A stretch of DNA of 64,000 nucleotides, from positions 34,677,571 through 34,741,570 of the forward strand of contig OY365811.1 of NCBI GenBank assembly GCA_959347315.1, given 5' to 3'. The notes below the pieces were generated by a model. It was not told the origin of the DNA. It worked only from the letters and a program-made list of their open reading frames with translations, and ran no database searches. Both the position numbers and the translations under genes were made by a program. Source of the DNA: Bimastos eiseni (Eukaryota; Annelida; Clitellata; Crassiclitellata; Lumbricidae). Shown here piece after piece: positions 1 to 10,832 of this stretch (its first letter is position 1; the number at the start of each line of letters is the position of its first letter).

Positions 1-1880
1 CACTTAATGAAGGCTGAAGGCGAGAGTAAGATAAGAGATTAAAACCTTAAAAACGGACCATAGAAATAATTCTTTAAATATGAAACGCTCTATCAGTTCG
101 CTTTAGCTTGGAAATGAAAACATGCACGAAAAGGTTAAACAGAGAAGGAGAGTGCGTGCTGCCCTGCCAGTGGCACCAATGCCAACATAGACCTGGCAAT
201 ACCAGCTATCTTTAGGCCTACAACCAACCAAAACTAAATCAAGACAATCAAGCTCTTCGTTGCATAAAGCTGACTTCACATACAGAAATACACCTACTTA
301 GTTATTTTAAAATTTGGTCTAAACAGCGCTTTTGTGCATACATACATACATACATAGGCCTACCTAAATTCATACCATTATTGGTACCTTACAATCTCGG
401 CTGCTGCGTTAACTTTCATTATACATGACTAAACATCTACTTTTATTGCGCTGCACAAGCTATTCCAATAGCCTATCAACGTAAAAATTGTCATTTGAAT
501 ACGAATCTTGAACAAATTTCGTATTGCTGTCTTTAAACCGTAGTACGTGCTTCAAATAAATGATTAATTGAAAAATAACTGAAAATGGAACTGAGATGAG
601 ACCTGACATCCGTTAGTGAAATCAATGTCTAGTCCTGACCGATAGGTCTACTACTTTCATCGTTCTAGTACAATGTAGGCCATTTATTTGTCCCCGTCGC
701 CGCCATATCGCTGACGTCAGGATCCGATGAATGATAATGCTTGTTTTTTAATCCGTTGCCTTTGTTTTTATCGCCAATCTAAGCAACTGATATATGATCA
801 GTGTCTCAGTGCTGACGCTAGTAAACAAATAAATTCTTTCATATCGGATATAAAATTAATTGATTATATAATTCGTAGGCAATTAAATTTAATCGATGTA
901 GGCCTATGCATATATATACACGCATACATATGAATACAAATATTATTTACGCTTGATTGAATATATTATTATATTGGTTGGAAAGAAGCACTGGTTCTGT
1001 GTCATGTATAACTGCTGATCGTGCGTTTAATATGTTGACCCCCACAGGCACAGCATCATCGACTGTGTGTTTATCAGTCGCTTCATCGAATGAGTTCCAC
1101 CTCTCTTTGAATCAGAACCAAATAGAAATGCACAGCAGTTCAGTCCAAGGATTTGCCATGCACTTATGCGCAATGTATGTGCTCAATGCTCATATATACA
1201 TGTACGCGTATGAATGTACGTAATTTAGTTACTGCTCGTGTGTAACTATGTATGCACACGCAGGCCTAGATGCACGCGGGCGCGTATGTACGCGCGCATA
1301 TATACAAGGGTACACCAGAGATGGGTAAGAATATCTAAACGGCTATTCGATTAGAATTAGAATTAGCTACTAAAATGGTTTTGGTTGGGGCCAATGAGTG
1401 TAGGCCCTATGAATAAATGCGTGTATGTATATACATTGACTGAATGTATATACATGGATATGTATGTATGGAAATATGTATGTTTGTATGCATGTGCATG
1501 TGTATTTATCTATGGTTTGTAACGCCTTATATGCAAGTATGTTTGTATACATATACCCTTGTATGTATATATGTATGCATGCATGCGTGTGTATTTCTGA
1601 TGAGGTTAATCCTATCTGGATTATGAGATCCTGTTGCACATTGGCTCCATGCAATGCACTTCTGAATAAAAGTAGAAATCGTTAAATGGATCTAAATATA
1701 GAGTTGGCGCCAGCGCTGATCTATTCCATGATTGCTGGGCTTAATACTGGTGCTTCTGCTGAGGAGTCTATCATGGCAGAAGAAAGCCGCTTATGAGGTG
1801 CATTGGATATAATATGAACATTTCTTTAACCTTAGTCATGCGAGGATGGCCATCTATGCCGGATTTTATCCCGAAACCCT
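1..1880. other. Intergenic, no supported gene
   Basis: I see no exon-like stretch of recognisable family. The region is moderately AT-rich and contains short ATAC/ATGT runs (about 338-355 and 1426-1590) and copies of the TAGGCCTA octamer. A tiny open frame at 1686-1796 (36 codons) looks protein-like in composition but has no recognisable homology or neighbours to support it. Confidence 0.5.
712..719. promoter_or_regulatory. Perfect CRE palindrome TGACGTCA
   Basis: A full CREB/ATF site lies at 712-719, beside a GC-richer patch with a GCCGCCATAT YY1-like string and just before an ATG at 727. The same octamer also occurs at 3383, 26541 and 62511. No downstream exon was recognised, so a promoter role is unproven. 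Confidence 0.25.
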
Positions 1881-1918
1881 TTTAGCACCTGCTCCTCAAT
1901 CTAACGCGTACGTATACA

Positions 1919-2215
1919 TGTGTGTATGTATGTATGTATGTATGTATGTATGTGTATTTGTGCATGCGTGTTTGCTTCTTTATTTCTCTGCTTGTTCGTG
2001 CGTGTATGCGAGGTGTGAGTGCACGTATGTGTATGTGTGTATGCGTGTGTGTGCGTGCGTGTGCGTAGGCGTGTGTGTACGTGTAGTTATGTGTGTACGT
2101 GTAGTTATGTGTGTACGTGTAGTTATGTGTGTACGTGTAGTTATGTGTGTACGTGTAGCTATGTGTGTACGTGTAGTTATGTGTGTACGTGTAGTTATGT
2201 GTGTACGTGTGTATG
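1919..2215. repeat. ATGT microsatellite followed by an 18-bp tandem repeat
   Basis: An (ATGT)n tract at about 1922-1955 is followed, after GT-rich sequence, by about 7.6 copies of an 18-bp unit GTGTGTACGTGTAGTTAT from about 2073 to 2210. One copy carries a T-to-C change. Because 18 is a multiple of three, open frames run through in several phases on both strands. These are artefacts of the repeat and not genes. Confidence 0.9.
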
Positions 2216-2525
2216 GGTACGACGTTGGAATATTTTGGATGAACGTATTGGAACGTTTGTGTTTGATATGACAACGATTAATGTCCGAAAGATTTCGCTC
2301 GAAATCTGGCGACATGACAGTCGTCCATGCCTGTAATCCCACGTCAACAGCTGCAGCATTTTATGAACAGCTTCAGCAGATAATACACGGAATTCCCAAA
2401 TAAAGAAAACATATCGCAGAACCTGACTGACACTGAAGAGAGCAATATTATACTTGACATAAAAACGAAGACAACGTTTGTAGTTTATTCGTACCCAGCG
2501 CCGTCAAATGACTGGCGTCAGGAAC

Positions 2526-2887
2526 TGACGATGATGACGATGATGACGATGATGGTGGTGATGGTGGTGGTGATGGTGGTGGTTGATGATGATGCTGTTG
2601 ACGATGATCATTATCGCCGTCATTATCATCGTCATCATCATCGTCACCACCATCATCACCACCGTCATCACCACCATCATCAGCGCCATCATCATCGTCA
2701 TCGCTGTTGACGACGATGACGATGAGGAGGAGGAGGAGGACGATGACGACGACGACTACAATGACGATGACGATGACGACGATGGTGATGATGATGATGA
2801 TGGTGTTGATGATGATGATGATGACAACGATGGCGATGATGGTGATGATGGTGATGATGATGATGATGACGACGACGACAACGATTA
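2526..2887. repeat. GAT/GAC/GGT trinucleotide array
   Basis: An imperfect array of GAT, GAC and GGT triplets. It switches strand: GAT-type up to about 2610, ATC/CAC-type to about 2700, then GAT/GAG-type to 2887. The resulting poly-Asp, poly-His and poly-Met frames are repeat translations and not proteins. Confidence 0.9.
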
Positions 2888-4093
2888 GTGAGTTATGAAA
2901 GCCTGGGATAGGCGCTGAGGCCCGGCTTTTCTGATGGATCTGAAAATGCACATCTTTAGATCAGCCGGCTGCGGTCAAACTTGGCTGATGAGTCCCCTTA
3001 TTAACTTTTAGACAAGGGACTTTTCACAGGTTATCAGAACCCATCACCATAGACTTCTTTTAGACATAATCTTAATTTAACTTTCATTGCTTTCAGCTCA
3101 GACCTGTGCACAAAAGTAAGAACCATTTAGAAAATGTTGTACACAGAATTTCTTGTACACACTATCTCCAAAAATTTATAGAGAACATTGTCAGTAATAA
3201 TTATCAACGTTTGCATGGTATTACTTAGCAGGTGAAATTCCATGACGGCTTCTTCCGGTCCTCGTGTTTCACTCTCTCCATCCATTAAACCGTGTTATTG
3301 GTCACCTGGCGGAGGAATTATTTCCGGAATCGTAATAAAATCATAGGGCCTACAATAAATTGTATGCTCTGCAAAATTTTATTGACGTCAACCAAGAGAA
3401 ATCATAGGCTATATTGAATTGTATATATGATATGAATGTTAATGTATAGTAGGCCTATTTGATATTAAGAACCCGAGGATAAGTAGGGGCCTAACTGTAA
3501 AATGTAATAATGTCAATATGTTGCTTACCATCACAGATGAGAACACGACGCTATCTTCACATATTGGCAACACGCTATTTGCAAATAGATATTTTAAATA
3601 AGGAGTAGCCATAAGATATAATTTGCAATCAGGAGGTATTTGCAACTAGGTGTTTGCAGTTAGGTATATGCAATTAGATATTTGCAATAATTAAGGCATT
3701 TGCAATTAGTTTTAAGGCGTGGAGAATATAAGAGTCCAGAAAAGCCCAATTATTGGATTATGGACGGCTGCCTATACACCAGACTCGATCTTTTACCATA
3801 CATTCAAATCGGAATAAATGTCCCTCTTCATTGCATGGTCAACGAGAGTCTGCCGCTGGCACGATATAGTCCATCGTATGCATTATTCAGATTATTCGAT
3901 GTAAAAAAACTAGACGTTACGTAATGCAGATAGAAATGATTCTACGGTCATGAGTCGAGGTCATCAACTGCGACCGACAAATGTCATCTGATGACTACTA
4001 TTCTCTTGACTCTTTCGGTGAATTTGTGGGACGAATAAAATACAGAGACGAAATCAAATGCTACCTTCCGGAACGTAATGCTGATTTTGGTGA
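2888..4093. other. Intergenic, no supported gene
   Basis: No gene recognised. A short ladder of near-copies of ATTTGCAATTAGG-like sequence runs from about 3580 to 3710, repeating roughly every 20 to 25 bases. A CRE octamer is at 3383-3390. A short open stretch at about 3981-4090 runs straight into the GAT array and has no recognisable domain. Confidence 0.4.
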
Positions 4094-4415
4094 CGACGAT
4101 GACAATAACAATACTTATGATAATGATGATGAGGATGATGATGATGGTAGTGGTGGTGATGATGATGAGGAGGACGAGGACGAGGACGACGACGATGATG
4201 ATGATAATGATGATGATGATGATGATGATGATGACGATTACGATGACGATGATGATGACAATGACCACGACGGCGACGACGATGATGAAATGACGATGGC
4301 GATGACTATGGCGACGATGATGATGACGATGACGACGACGGCGACGACGATGACGATGATGATGGTGATGATGATGATAGTGATGATGATTACGCTCGTG
4401 ATAATGTGGTGATAA
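4094..4415. repeat. GAT/GAC trinucleotide array
   Basis: A second imperfect GAT/GAC/GAG array of about 320 bp. It reads as Asp/Glu-rich, Met/Thr-rich or, on the other strand, Ile/Val/His-rich frames, none with protein-like sequence outside the array. Confidence 0.9.
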
Positions 4416-4879
4416 AAACGATGCTGAACTGAAGATCATGATGATGACTATAGGCACGAGTGATCTGGCGAAGTGCATATATACGAACAACAGGCCGTAG
4501 AGTAGCTGCAACTGATGGTATCGCCTCATATACTGAGAGAAGAGAACGCTGGGTTAAATGGGTTGATATTAAATGTTGGATGACCCTTTCTCTGTTCCAA
4601 TTAATGGATTAGAGTGGCTCAGACACGCCAACCTTAGATTGGCATATGCGTAGACTTTGCATGTCAATGGATCAGAAGATTGGATCTTTAGTTGACCGTT
4701 TTATTTGATGATGATTAGAAAACTCGATAACTGTTCCTCTTCTTTGAGTTTTTTCTGTGCTGAAATTGCAGGCTACGATACTTCGACAAACTTAAATAAG
4801 AAAAGTTGAGCGACAGTATACGTACACTGTTGAACAGCACCCAGAATTTCGTCATCTCCTTGTGATGGAAATCCTGGTG

Positions 4880-4970
4880 CGAGTAATCGTAAGCTCAAGA
4901 TTTCTACAGCGCCTTAACAAGCTAAGTCGCTGGAACCTAATGCTTATTCATAGGCGCTTTGTCAATACGT
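4880..4970 (-). mobile_element. Fragment of a repeat ending in GATTACGATTAC (LINE/SINE 3-prime end)
   Basis: Read on the minus strand, a GCGCCTATGAATAAGC-like block leads to GGCGCTGTAGAAATC and ends in GATTAC. Similar blocks occur at about 16030-16110 and 36490-36560 on the plus strand and at 61320-61410 on the minus strand. This is the pattern expected of dispersed retroelement 3-prime tails. Confidence 0.5.
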
Positions 4971-5169
4971 AATTGGCTGACGTAGGGTTGAAATCAGTTC
5001 CTAGTCAGCATCCATAGGGGTAAGGTCACGGATGCAGACAGTTCAGACGGGATAATGTGGAGATCAATGTTTAGAATTGAATCATCGGGAGAAGTGAGAG
5101 GAAGAGGAAGAATCCGTATAAGAGTTGGGATATAGCTTTGTTTTCAGTGTTGACTGAAAGACGTGTGCG

Positions 5170-5546
5170 GAGGTAACAGGAGGTGGAGAGGTAGCAAGAG
5201 GTGGAGAGATAGCAAGAGGTGGAGAGGTAGCAAGAGGTGGAGAGGTAACAGGAGGTGGAGAGGTAACAAGAGGTGGAGAGATAGCAAGAGGTGGAGAGCT
5301 AACAAGAGGTGGAGAGGTAACAAGAGGTGGAGAGGTAACAAGAGGTGGAGAGCTAGCAAGAGGTGGAGAGGTAGCAAGAGGCAGAGAGGTAGCAAGAGGC
5401 GGAGAGGTAACAAGAGGTGAAGAAGTAACAAGAGGTGGAGAGGTAGCAAGAGGTGGAGAGGTAGCAAGAGGCAGAGAGGTAGCAAGAGGCGGAGAGGTAA
5501 CAAGAGGTGAAGAAGTAACAAGAGGTGGAGAGGTAGCAAGAGGTGA
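5170..5546. repeat. 18-bp minisatellite with a duplicated 90-bp higher-order block
   Basis: About 21 copies of an 18-bp unit close to AGGTGGAGAGGTAGCAAG. Variants (GCAGAG, GCGGAG, GTGAAGAAG) occur in the same order twice, at about 5359-5448 and 5449-5538. This shows that a block of five units (90 bp) was duplicated as a whole. Long frames through it (Arg/Trp/Gly/Lys-rich, or Leu-rich on the other strand) are repeat translations. Confidence 0.92.
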
Positions 5547-6129
5547 CGATTGAATTGGATTAGAAAATTGTTCAGATTAAGAGGGATTCGTCAGTTTTAC
5601 TCTGATTATATCTTACATTTCCGCTGCAAATAATTTCAGGAATTTATCGGCAACCACTCAAGCAGCAACTCATCCCTCGCCACGTATACCTCATATGGAA
5701 TAGCGGTCCCATATGGGCCTCGTGGCGTGCATGCAGTGAGAGCAGTACAAATTGTGGATGATGTCGATTACGGCAGTGATGCTATCAAGGAAACGATTAC
5801 AATGATCAATATACGACTATGATGATGACGAAGGTGACGACATTAACGTCAGGGATGCTTTGATGGAAATGATGATGATTACGTCGAGGATGATGGTTGT
5901 GGTTGCGGTGATGATGACTACTAAAATTATTATGAAGGTCGCGACAACGATGACAACGATGAGGTTGATGATCATTGTGCGGCTTTGGTGACAAGGACGT
6001 CGACTGCTGACAGTGCTTAAGCCCTGTGAGGTCATTGGAGGATGGTGACAACGCAGTCACCGACTGACACGCAAGACCTCCATTCGAAGCAAGTCTCCGT
6101 TGTGGCGATGTACATGGCTTATGGAAAAT

Positions 6130-6300
6130 GAATGGACGAGCGGGTGAATGGATGGAAGAATGAAAAGATGGATGGATGAATGGATGGATGTATGGATGAA
6201 TGGATGAATGGATGGACGGACGGACGGATGGATGGTTTGGTGGATTTTGACCAATCGATGAATGGATGGAAGAATGAAAAGATGGATGGATGAATGGATG
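6130..6300. repeat. TGGA/TGAA tetranucleotide array running into the gap
   Basis: Imperfect TGGA/TGAA/CGGA tetranucleotides. A 41-bp stretch at about 6147-6187 recurs just before the gap at about 6260-6300, so the assembly stops inside the array. The true array length is unknown. Confidence 0.9.
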
Positions 6301-6500
6301 NNNNNNNNNNNNNNNNNNNNNNNNNNNNNNNNNNNNNNNNNNNNNNNNNNNNNNNNNNNNNNNNNNNNNNNNNNNNNNNNNNNNNNNNNNNNNNNNNNNN
6401 NNNNNNNNNNNNNNNNNNNNNNNNNNNNNNNNNNNNNNNNNNNNNNNNNNNNNNNNNNNNNNNNNNNNNNNNNNNNNNNNNNNNNNNNNNNNNNNNNNNN
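6301..6500. other. Assembly gap (200 N)
   Basis: Exactly 200 undetermined bases, a conventional placeholder length. The gap begins inside a TGGA microsatellite and ends in non-repetitive AT-rich sequence. Confidence 0.99.
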
Positions 6501-8510
6501 GTTTTTTTTGAGGTAAGAGTACTTGTAATAAATTGTAGTCAGTTATTAATATAGAGATGCTTCATGAGATTATTGAATTAGTACGAATGAATTAATGTTA
6601 TTCTAAAAGTGTCGTCATAAACTATGTATTTGTCAGCATTCTGAGAAGTTTAGATGTGGGAGCCAATTCGACCCATGGCGTCAAATTCATAGGAAAACGG
6701 TGAAGCATGCTGATGCAGGTTCGAAACCTGGTAAACGAAATTTGCTCGATTACTCATTATTCCGAAAGACTTTAATGGCTAAATGCAAATGAGGATCACA
6801 AGGGGTGTACAGTTATATTGTACCTTATTTAATGTCAACATAATGTAGTATACACCTTCCAGCGACCTCAACAGTTAACCTTAACTAATAATCTTAATTG
6901 TTTTTTGATAAGTTAAAGATTCACGCTTTTGAAGCGTTTTTCAGAGTCTGTTTAAATTGAGAAGTCGGGACCAAAGCTGAGGAAAGTAGGCCTATGGAGC
7001 AGGGATGGACAAATTACAGGCTGCATTTAATTGAATTAAAAATGACCAGTTAATGTAATTTAATTGCACATTACAAATTTCTTTAAAGTTTTTCTGGAAA
7101 TTACTGATTACGAATTACGTTATTTCAATTACAGCAAATTACACATTAGGCCCTACCAACATTATCAGGGTCGATAAATGCAGGGACGGTTCTGCAAGAA
7201 TCACATGTTTTCTGGGGTGTTTTTTGCATAGCATTGTCAAAAACCGCTAACTTAATTTTGTGGAGCATGTCCGGCGGCGTTTGAACCCTGCAGATAAGTT
7301 CAGTTCCTTAGGTATAGGCGTATTACAAATTTTAGTGTTAATGGATGCGCTCCATGTGTGGACAGCAAAGAAACAGGCGAAGAAGGGAGGCTTACATAGC
7401 ATTATCAATGTCATTGGCAAAGAGTTGATGTTTAGTTGTATAGTATCAGCGTAGAGTTGAATAGGTCTAAGGATACCGCTTTTAGAAGCAATGTGAACAA
7501 TGTTAGAGGCGCATGAGATAAACAAACGGGAGACCACTAATGGAGGCTTGTCGAACACCGAAAAGGATGTTGATGAACTTTGGTACCAAGACTAATAGAT
7601 TGTAATAGGTTGTAAACGATTTGTCAAGAAAACTAAGCAAAGCCGACGGAAGGAGTTCCTTATTAATGTCTCAGCTAAGGACTCAGTGTAATACCACAAC
7701 GGAGCAGAAGCCATCTTGCCATATACTGTAATCATCAAAACTCAGCAAATGCCTTCAAGTGAATCATGGTTGAGTTTGTATTTAAATAATCTAGCATTTG
7801 TTTGACGTTGGATATACGTTTAAAGAGGGTTCCAGAATGGGATCCAGTTAATTGAATAGAGAATAAGCGAGTATGTGTATAACAAGATATCGAGTTGCTT
7901 GTTTGATTGGTGTGAGGTCAAAGAAATTATAAAAGCCTGTCATAAAAACCATGATTGAAGTGATACGTAAACCCTTTTATCTCTATGCTCTAGATTTTAT
8001 AAGTCCAACAATCCAGAAATACTAATCAATATGTGCTCCTTAAGGGATATTCGCCTTATAAGATTTATATTGGATTGCTATTTTTTTAGCGTGCCTTGTC
8101 CATTAAGATAGGATTCATTGGTGGAAGTTGGTCTAAGCTATTCGATATTACAATAAGTTAAACAGGGATAATTGAGAGAGTAATATAATGTAGCCCGGAT
8201 GGAGAGAGAGGAATCAATATGACAGAGTAAAAGAAGATAGGCCCTCTACCAGTAGTTCTGGCAATTTTATTGCCATTGTATACTCGCTGCTCAGCATAAT
8301 CGTCTAGGAATATAATTAAGACTATTTGAGTGACGAGGGGTCTCTTCCATGAGTCCGAAGGAATTTTCTGTGGGAGATTATTTCTTATGGAATCTAAATA
8401 GAATGTAGGTCTAATTGTGAGGGGTAGTTATTTCATCGAAGCCCATCAGCCACTGGAGTAGAAGTCAACAGTAAAATTTTGCAATAAGGTGTCAACACAA
8501 TAATTATACC
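6501..8510. other. Intergenic, no supported gene
   Basis: AT-rich sequence with no convincing exon. A perfect RNA polymerase III B-box, GGTTCGAAACC, lies at about 6719-6729, but I could not find a matching A-box or tRNA fold, so it may be a decayed SINE or chance. Confidence 0.4.
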
Positions 8511-8515
8511 ATTGA

Positions 8516-8640
8516 TATGATAATGATAATGACAATGATAATGATAGGGATTATGATAATATGATAATGACAATAATAATAACAACAACAACAATAAAAA
8601 TAAAAATAATAATAATAATAATAATAGTAATGATAATACA
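8516..8640. repeat. ATGATA and AAT/AAC simple repeats
   Basis: Short tandem runs of ATGATAATGACA-type sequence pass into AAC and AAT trinucleotides. Confidence 0.85.
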
Positions 8641-9077
8641 TGTACATTAAAACACATGTAGGCCTACTCCCATTTTATATAATACATGACATGTTCCTGT
8701 CCTGTGTCATGTATCCATACGATGATCCTGACGAAGTTTTTGCATGGATGCCTTCAGACCCACATAATATTCTCAACCCATCATTAATGCAGAAGATCCG
8801 TCGCACGAGACAGACCACAGTCTCTGCTCCGATGATCCAAACGAGACGACTACGAATGATTCTGGTCACTTAGCGTGCACGGGGCGGGACGGCCCTCTGC
8901 TGGCCAACCCTTGATGCTTAGCACCCTATAGGGAACCGGAAGCGAAGAGTTGGACGACCAAGGTTCATATTGATCCGGAAGGTCAAGGCCAAGCTATTCT
9001 CACTCCACTTCTTTGGCCAGAAAGCACACCAGAGGGTCGTGGGAATTGAAACGCTCCGGAAGGAGGCAAAAACCATG

Positions 9078-9182
9078 GATGATGGTGATGGTGTCGATGA
9101 CGATGTCGATGATGACGACGATGATATGATGATGACGATGTTGATGAGGAGGAGGAGGAGGAGGAGGAGGAGGAGGAAGAAG
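9078..9182. repeat. GAT and GAG trinucleotide run
   Basis: About 60 bp of imperfect GAT/GAC is followed by a purer GAG run at about 9147-9178. The flanking sequence 8690-9070 is somewhat GC-richer and keeps open frames, but I recognise no domain in it. Confidence 0.85.
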
Positions 9183-9579
9183 ATGCAGAGTCCTATATAT
9201 ATATATATCATATAATGTATATAATAGGCCAACATACATAGATCTAAATATAAACATTGTGTGGAAAATAACTGTCTTTGATATCCTAGTAAAGATGCTT
9301 TCTTTTAATTCCTTGCTTCATGATAATATCGCTTTGGTTCTGAGGCAATCGTTCGGAATTAGCCCCTTGCCCTGGGACGATTCTTTACTGCATCTGTTCC
9401 GCCTGAATGAACTGGCAATCGATGTCTGTGAGGAATGGCCATCTGCCAAGGGGATGGCAGTAGCAGGAGACCATTCGTCAGCGATTCTCTGGTAGCCATT
9501 AGACATCGGAGATTAGTCGCTTGCTTGAATGACCTTCGCGATAAAGCCTTTCGTTTGTATGTGTGCACACGTAGACATG

Positions 9580-9975
9580 CATCTATGTATGTATACGTAT
9601 GTATATATGTATGTATAGTTGTATACGTATGTATGTATGTATGTATGTATGTATATATGTATGTATGTATACGTGTATGCTTGTATGCATGTATGTATGA
9701 GTGTATGTATGTATGTATATATGTATGTATGTATACGTGTATGCTTGTATGCATGTATGTATGAGTGTATGTATGTATGTATATATGTATGTATATATGA
9801 GTGTATGTATGTATGCATGTATACGTGTATGTATGTATTTATGTATGTATGTATGTATGTATGTATGTATGTATGTATGTATGTATGTATGTATGTATGT
9901 ATGTATGTATGTATGTATGTATGTATGTATGTATGTATGTATGTATGTATGTATGTTTGTATGTATGTATGTATC
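9580..9975. repeat. ATGT microsatellite with an internal 68-bp duplication
   Basis: Nearly 400 bp of ATGT/GTAT. A block with interruptions (ATACGTGTATGCTTGTATGC) at about 9651-9718 is repeated at 9719-9786, before a long pure ATGT run to about 9973. Met-Tyr-Val-Cys frames through it are artefacts. Confidence 0.92.
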
Positions 9976-10832
9976 GGTGCAAGTCTTAGGATAGTTGCGG
10001 GCCCTGTGCAGAGCACGTTGTATGCGTGCACTGGTTCCTTATGACAAAAGTCAAATTGATTTTCTTAGTTAAGCAATTTATTTCAGTAGAGTGTTAACAA
10101 GTACAACAAGTAAATTTAACAATAACAAGTGCACTTGTAAAAGAAAAATATCGAACGTTACTTCTTCACATACAGGTGACCGTCATTCGTTTCTTTTATT
10201 AATTCATGATAAACTCCATCGATGCTGGCTTCACCTTGTCCTGCGCCAGACAGATAATTAAGTGGTTTCTTTGAAGCGATGATGGATTGTTGATCACCCA
10301 ATTAAAAATTAATAACATGAACACGGAATGATGGATATATAGGCCTTCCTTTCGTAGAAAGTTATGACAAATAGGCTTATATTTTGAACTATATGATTAT
10401 GCATAGGAGATTGCATATAATAAGCCATATAAATAAAATCATTGAAAGTGAACAAGAAATAATATAAAATTAATAAATAAAAGAAAAGTAATACTCGTGT
10501 GCAATTCCACGCTGCGAATAAATCGACCCATACGCTTTCGTTCTTGAAATTGGAAAAGTCCGCAAAGTAATAGATGCGTGATTTTGTGTCGGCTTTCTGT
10601 GCCCGGTAAATCTGGACATCTCACGGTTCTTATTAGGGTATCTTGTAGGCCTACATGTTTGCACTCTGTGATATTTTACAACTTAAGTGGCGGCCCTGTA
10701 CGATCGGACGGTTCGTACAACAATAAGTGCGGTTCAGTACATGTTTCTGTACGTGCGTATGTGTTGTTCCCTTTTATCAAGAGTTTCTCCACAGTCGACG
10801 GACATTAACATCTGTTCTGGCAATCAACGGTC

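Noticed and set aside
1686..1796. 36-codon small open frame with protein-like composition
   Set aside because: Too short to judge, with no conserved motif and no promoter or neighbour to support it.
1846..2342. Long overlapping frames rich in Cys-Val-Arg or Tyr-Thr-His
   Set aside because: They are translations of the ATGT and 18-bp repeats in several frames on both strands at once. No sequence outside the repeats supports a protein.
2448..2951. 167-codon minus-strand frame rich in Ile, Val, Asp and His
   Set aside because: It is produced by the GAT/GGT trinucleotide array. Equivalent frames exist on the other strand.
3981..4529. Acidic Asp-rich frame and 181-codon minus-strand frame
   Set aside because: Both derive from the GAT array, with only short non-repeat flanks and no domain.
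5144..5539. Leu/His-rich 131-codon minus-strand frame
   Set aside because: The 18-bp minisatellite keeps all frames open. This is not evidence for a repeat protein.
6715..6732. Possible tRNA from a perfect GGTTCGAAACC B-box
   Set aside because: I could not find an A-box at the right distance or paired acceptor and anticodon stems.
7247..7558. Minus-strand frame with QLYADTIQLNINSLP, resembling a reverse transcriptase YADD region
   Set aside because: Only this short string is reminiscent. The second Asp is missing, and neither flanking RT motifs nor a C-terminal pattern follow.
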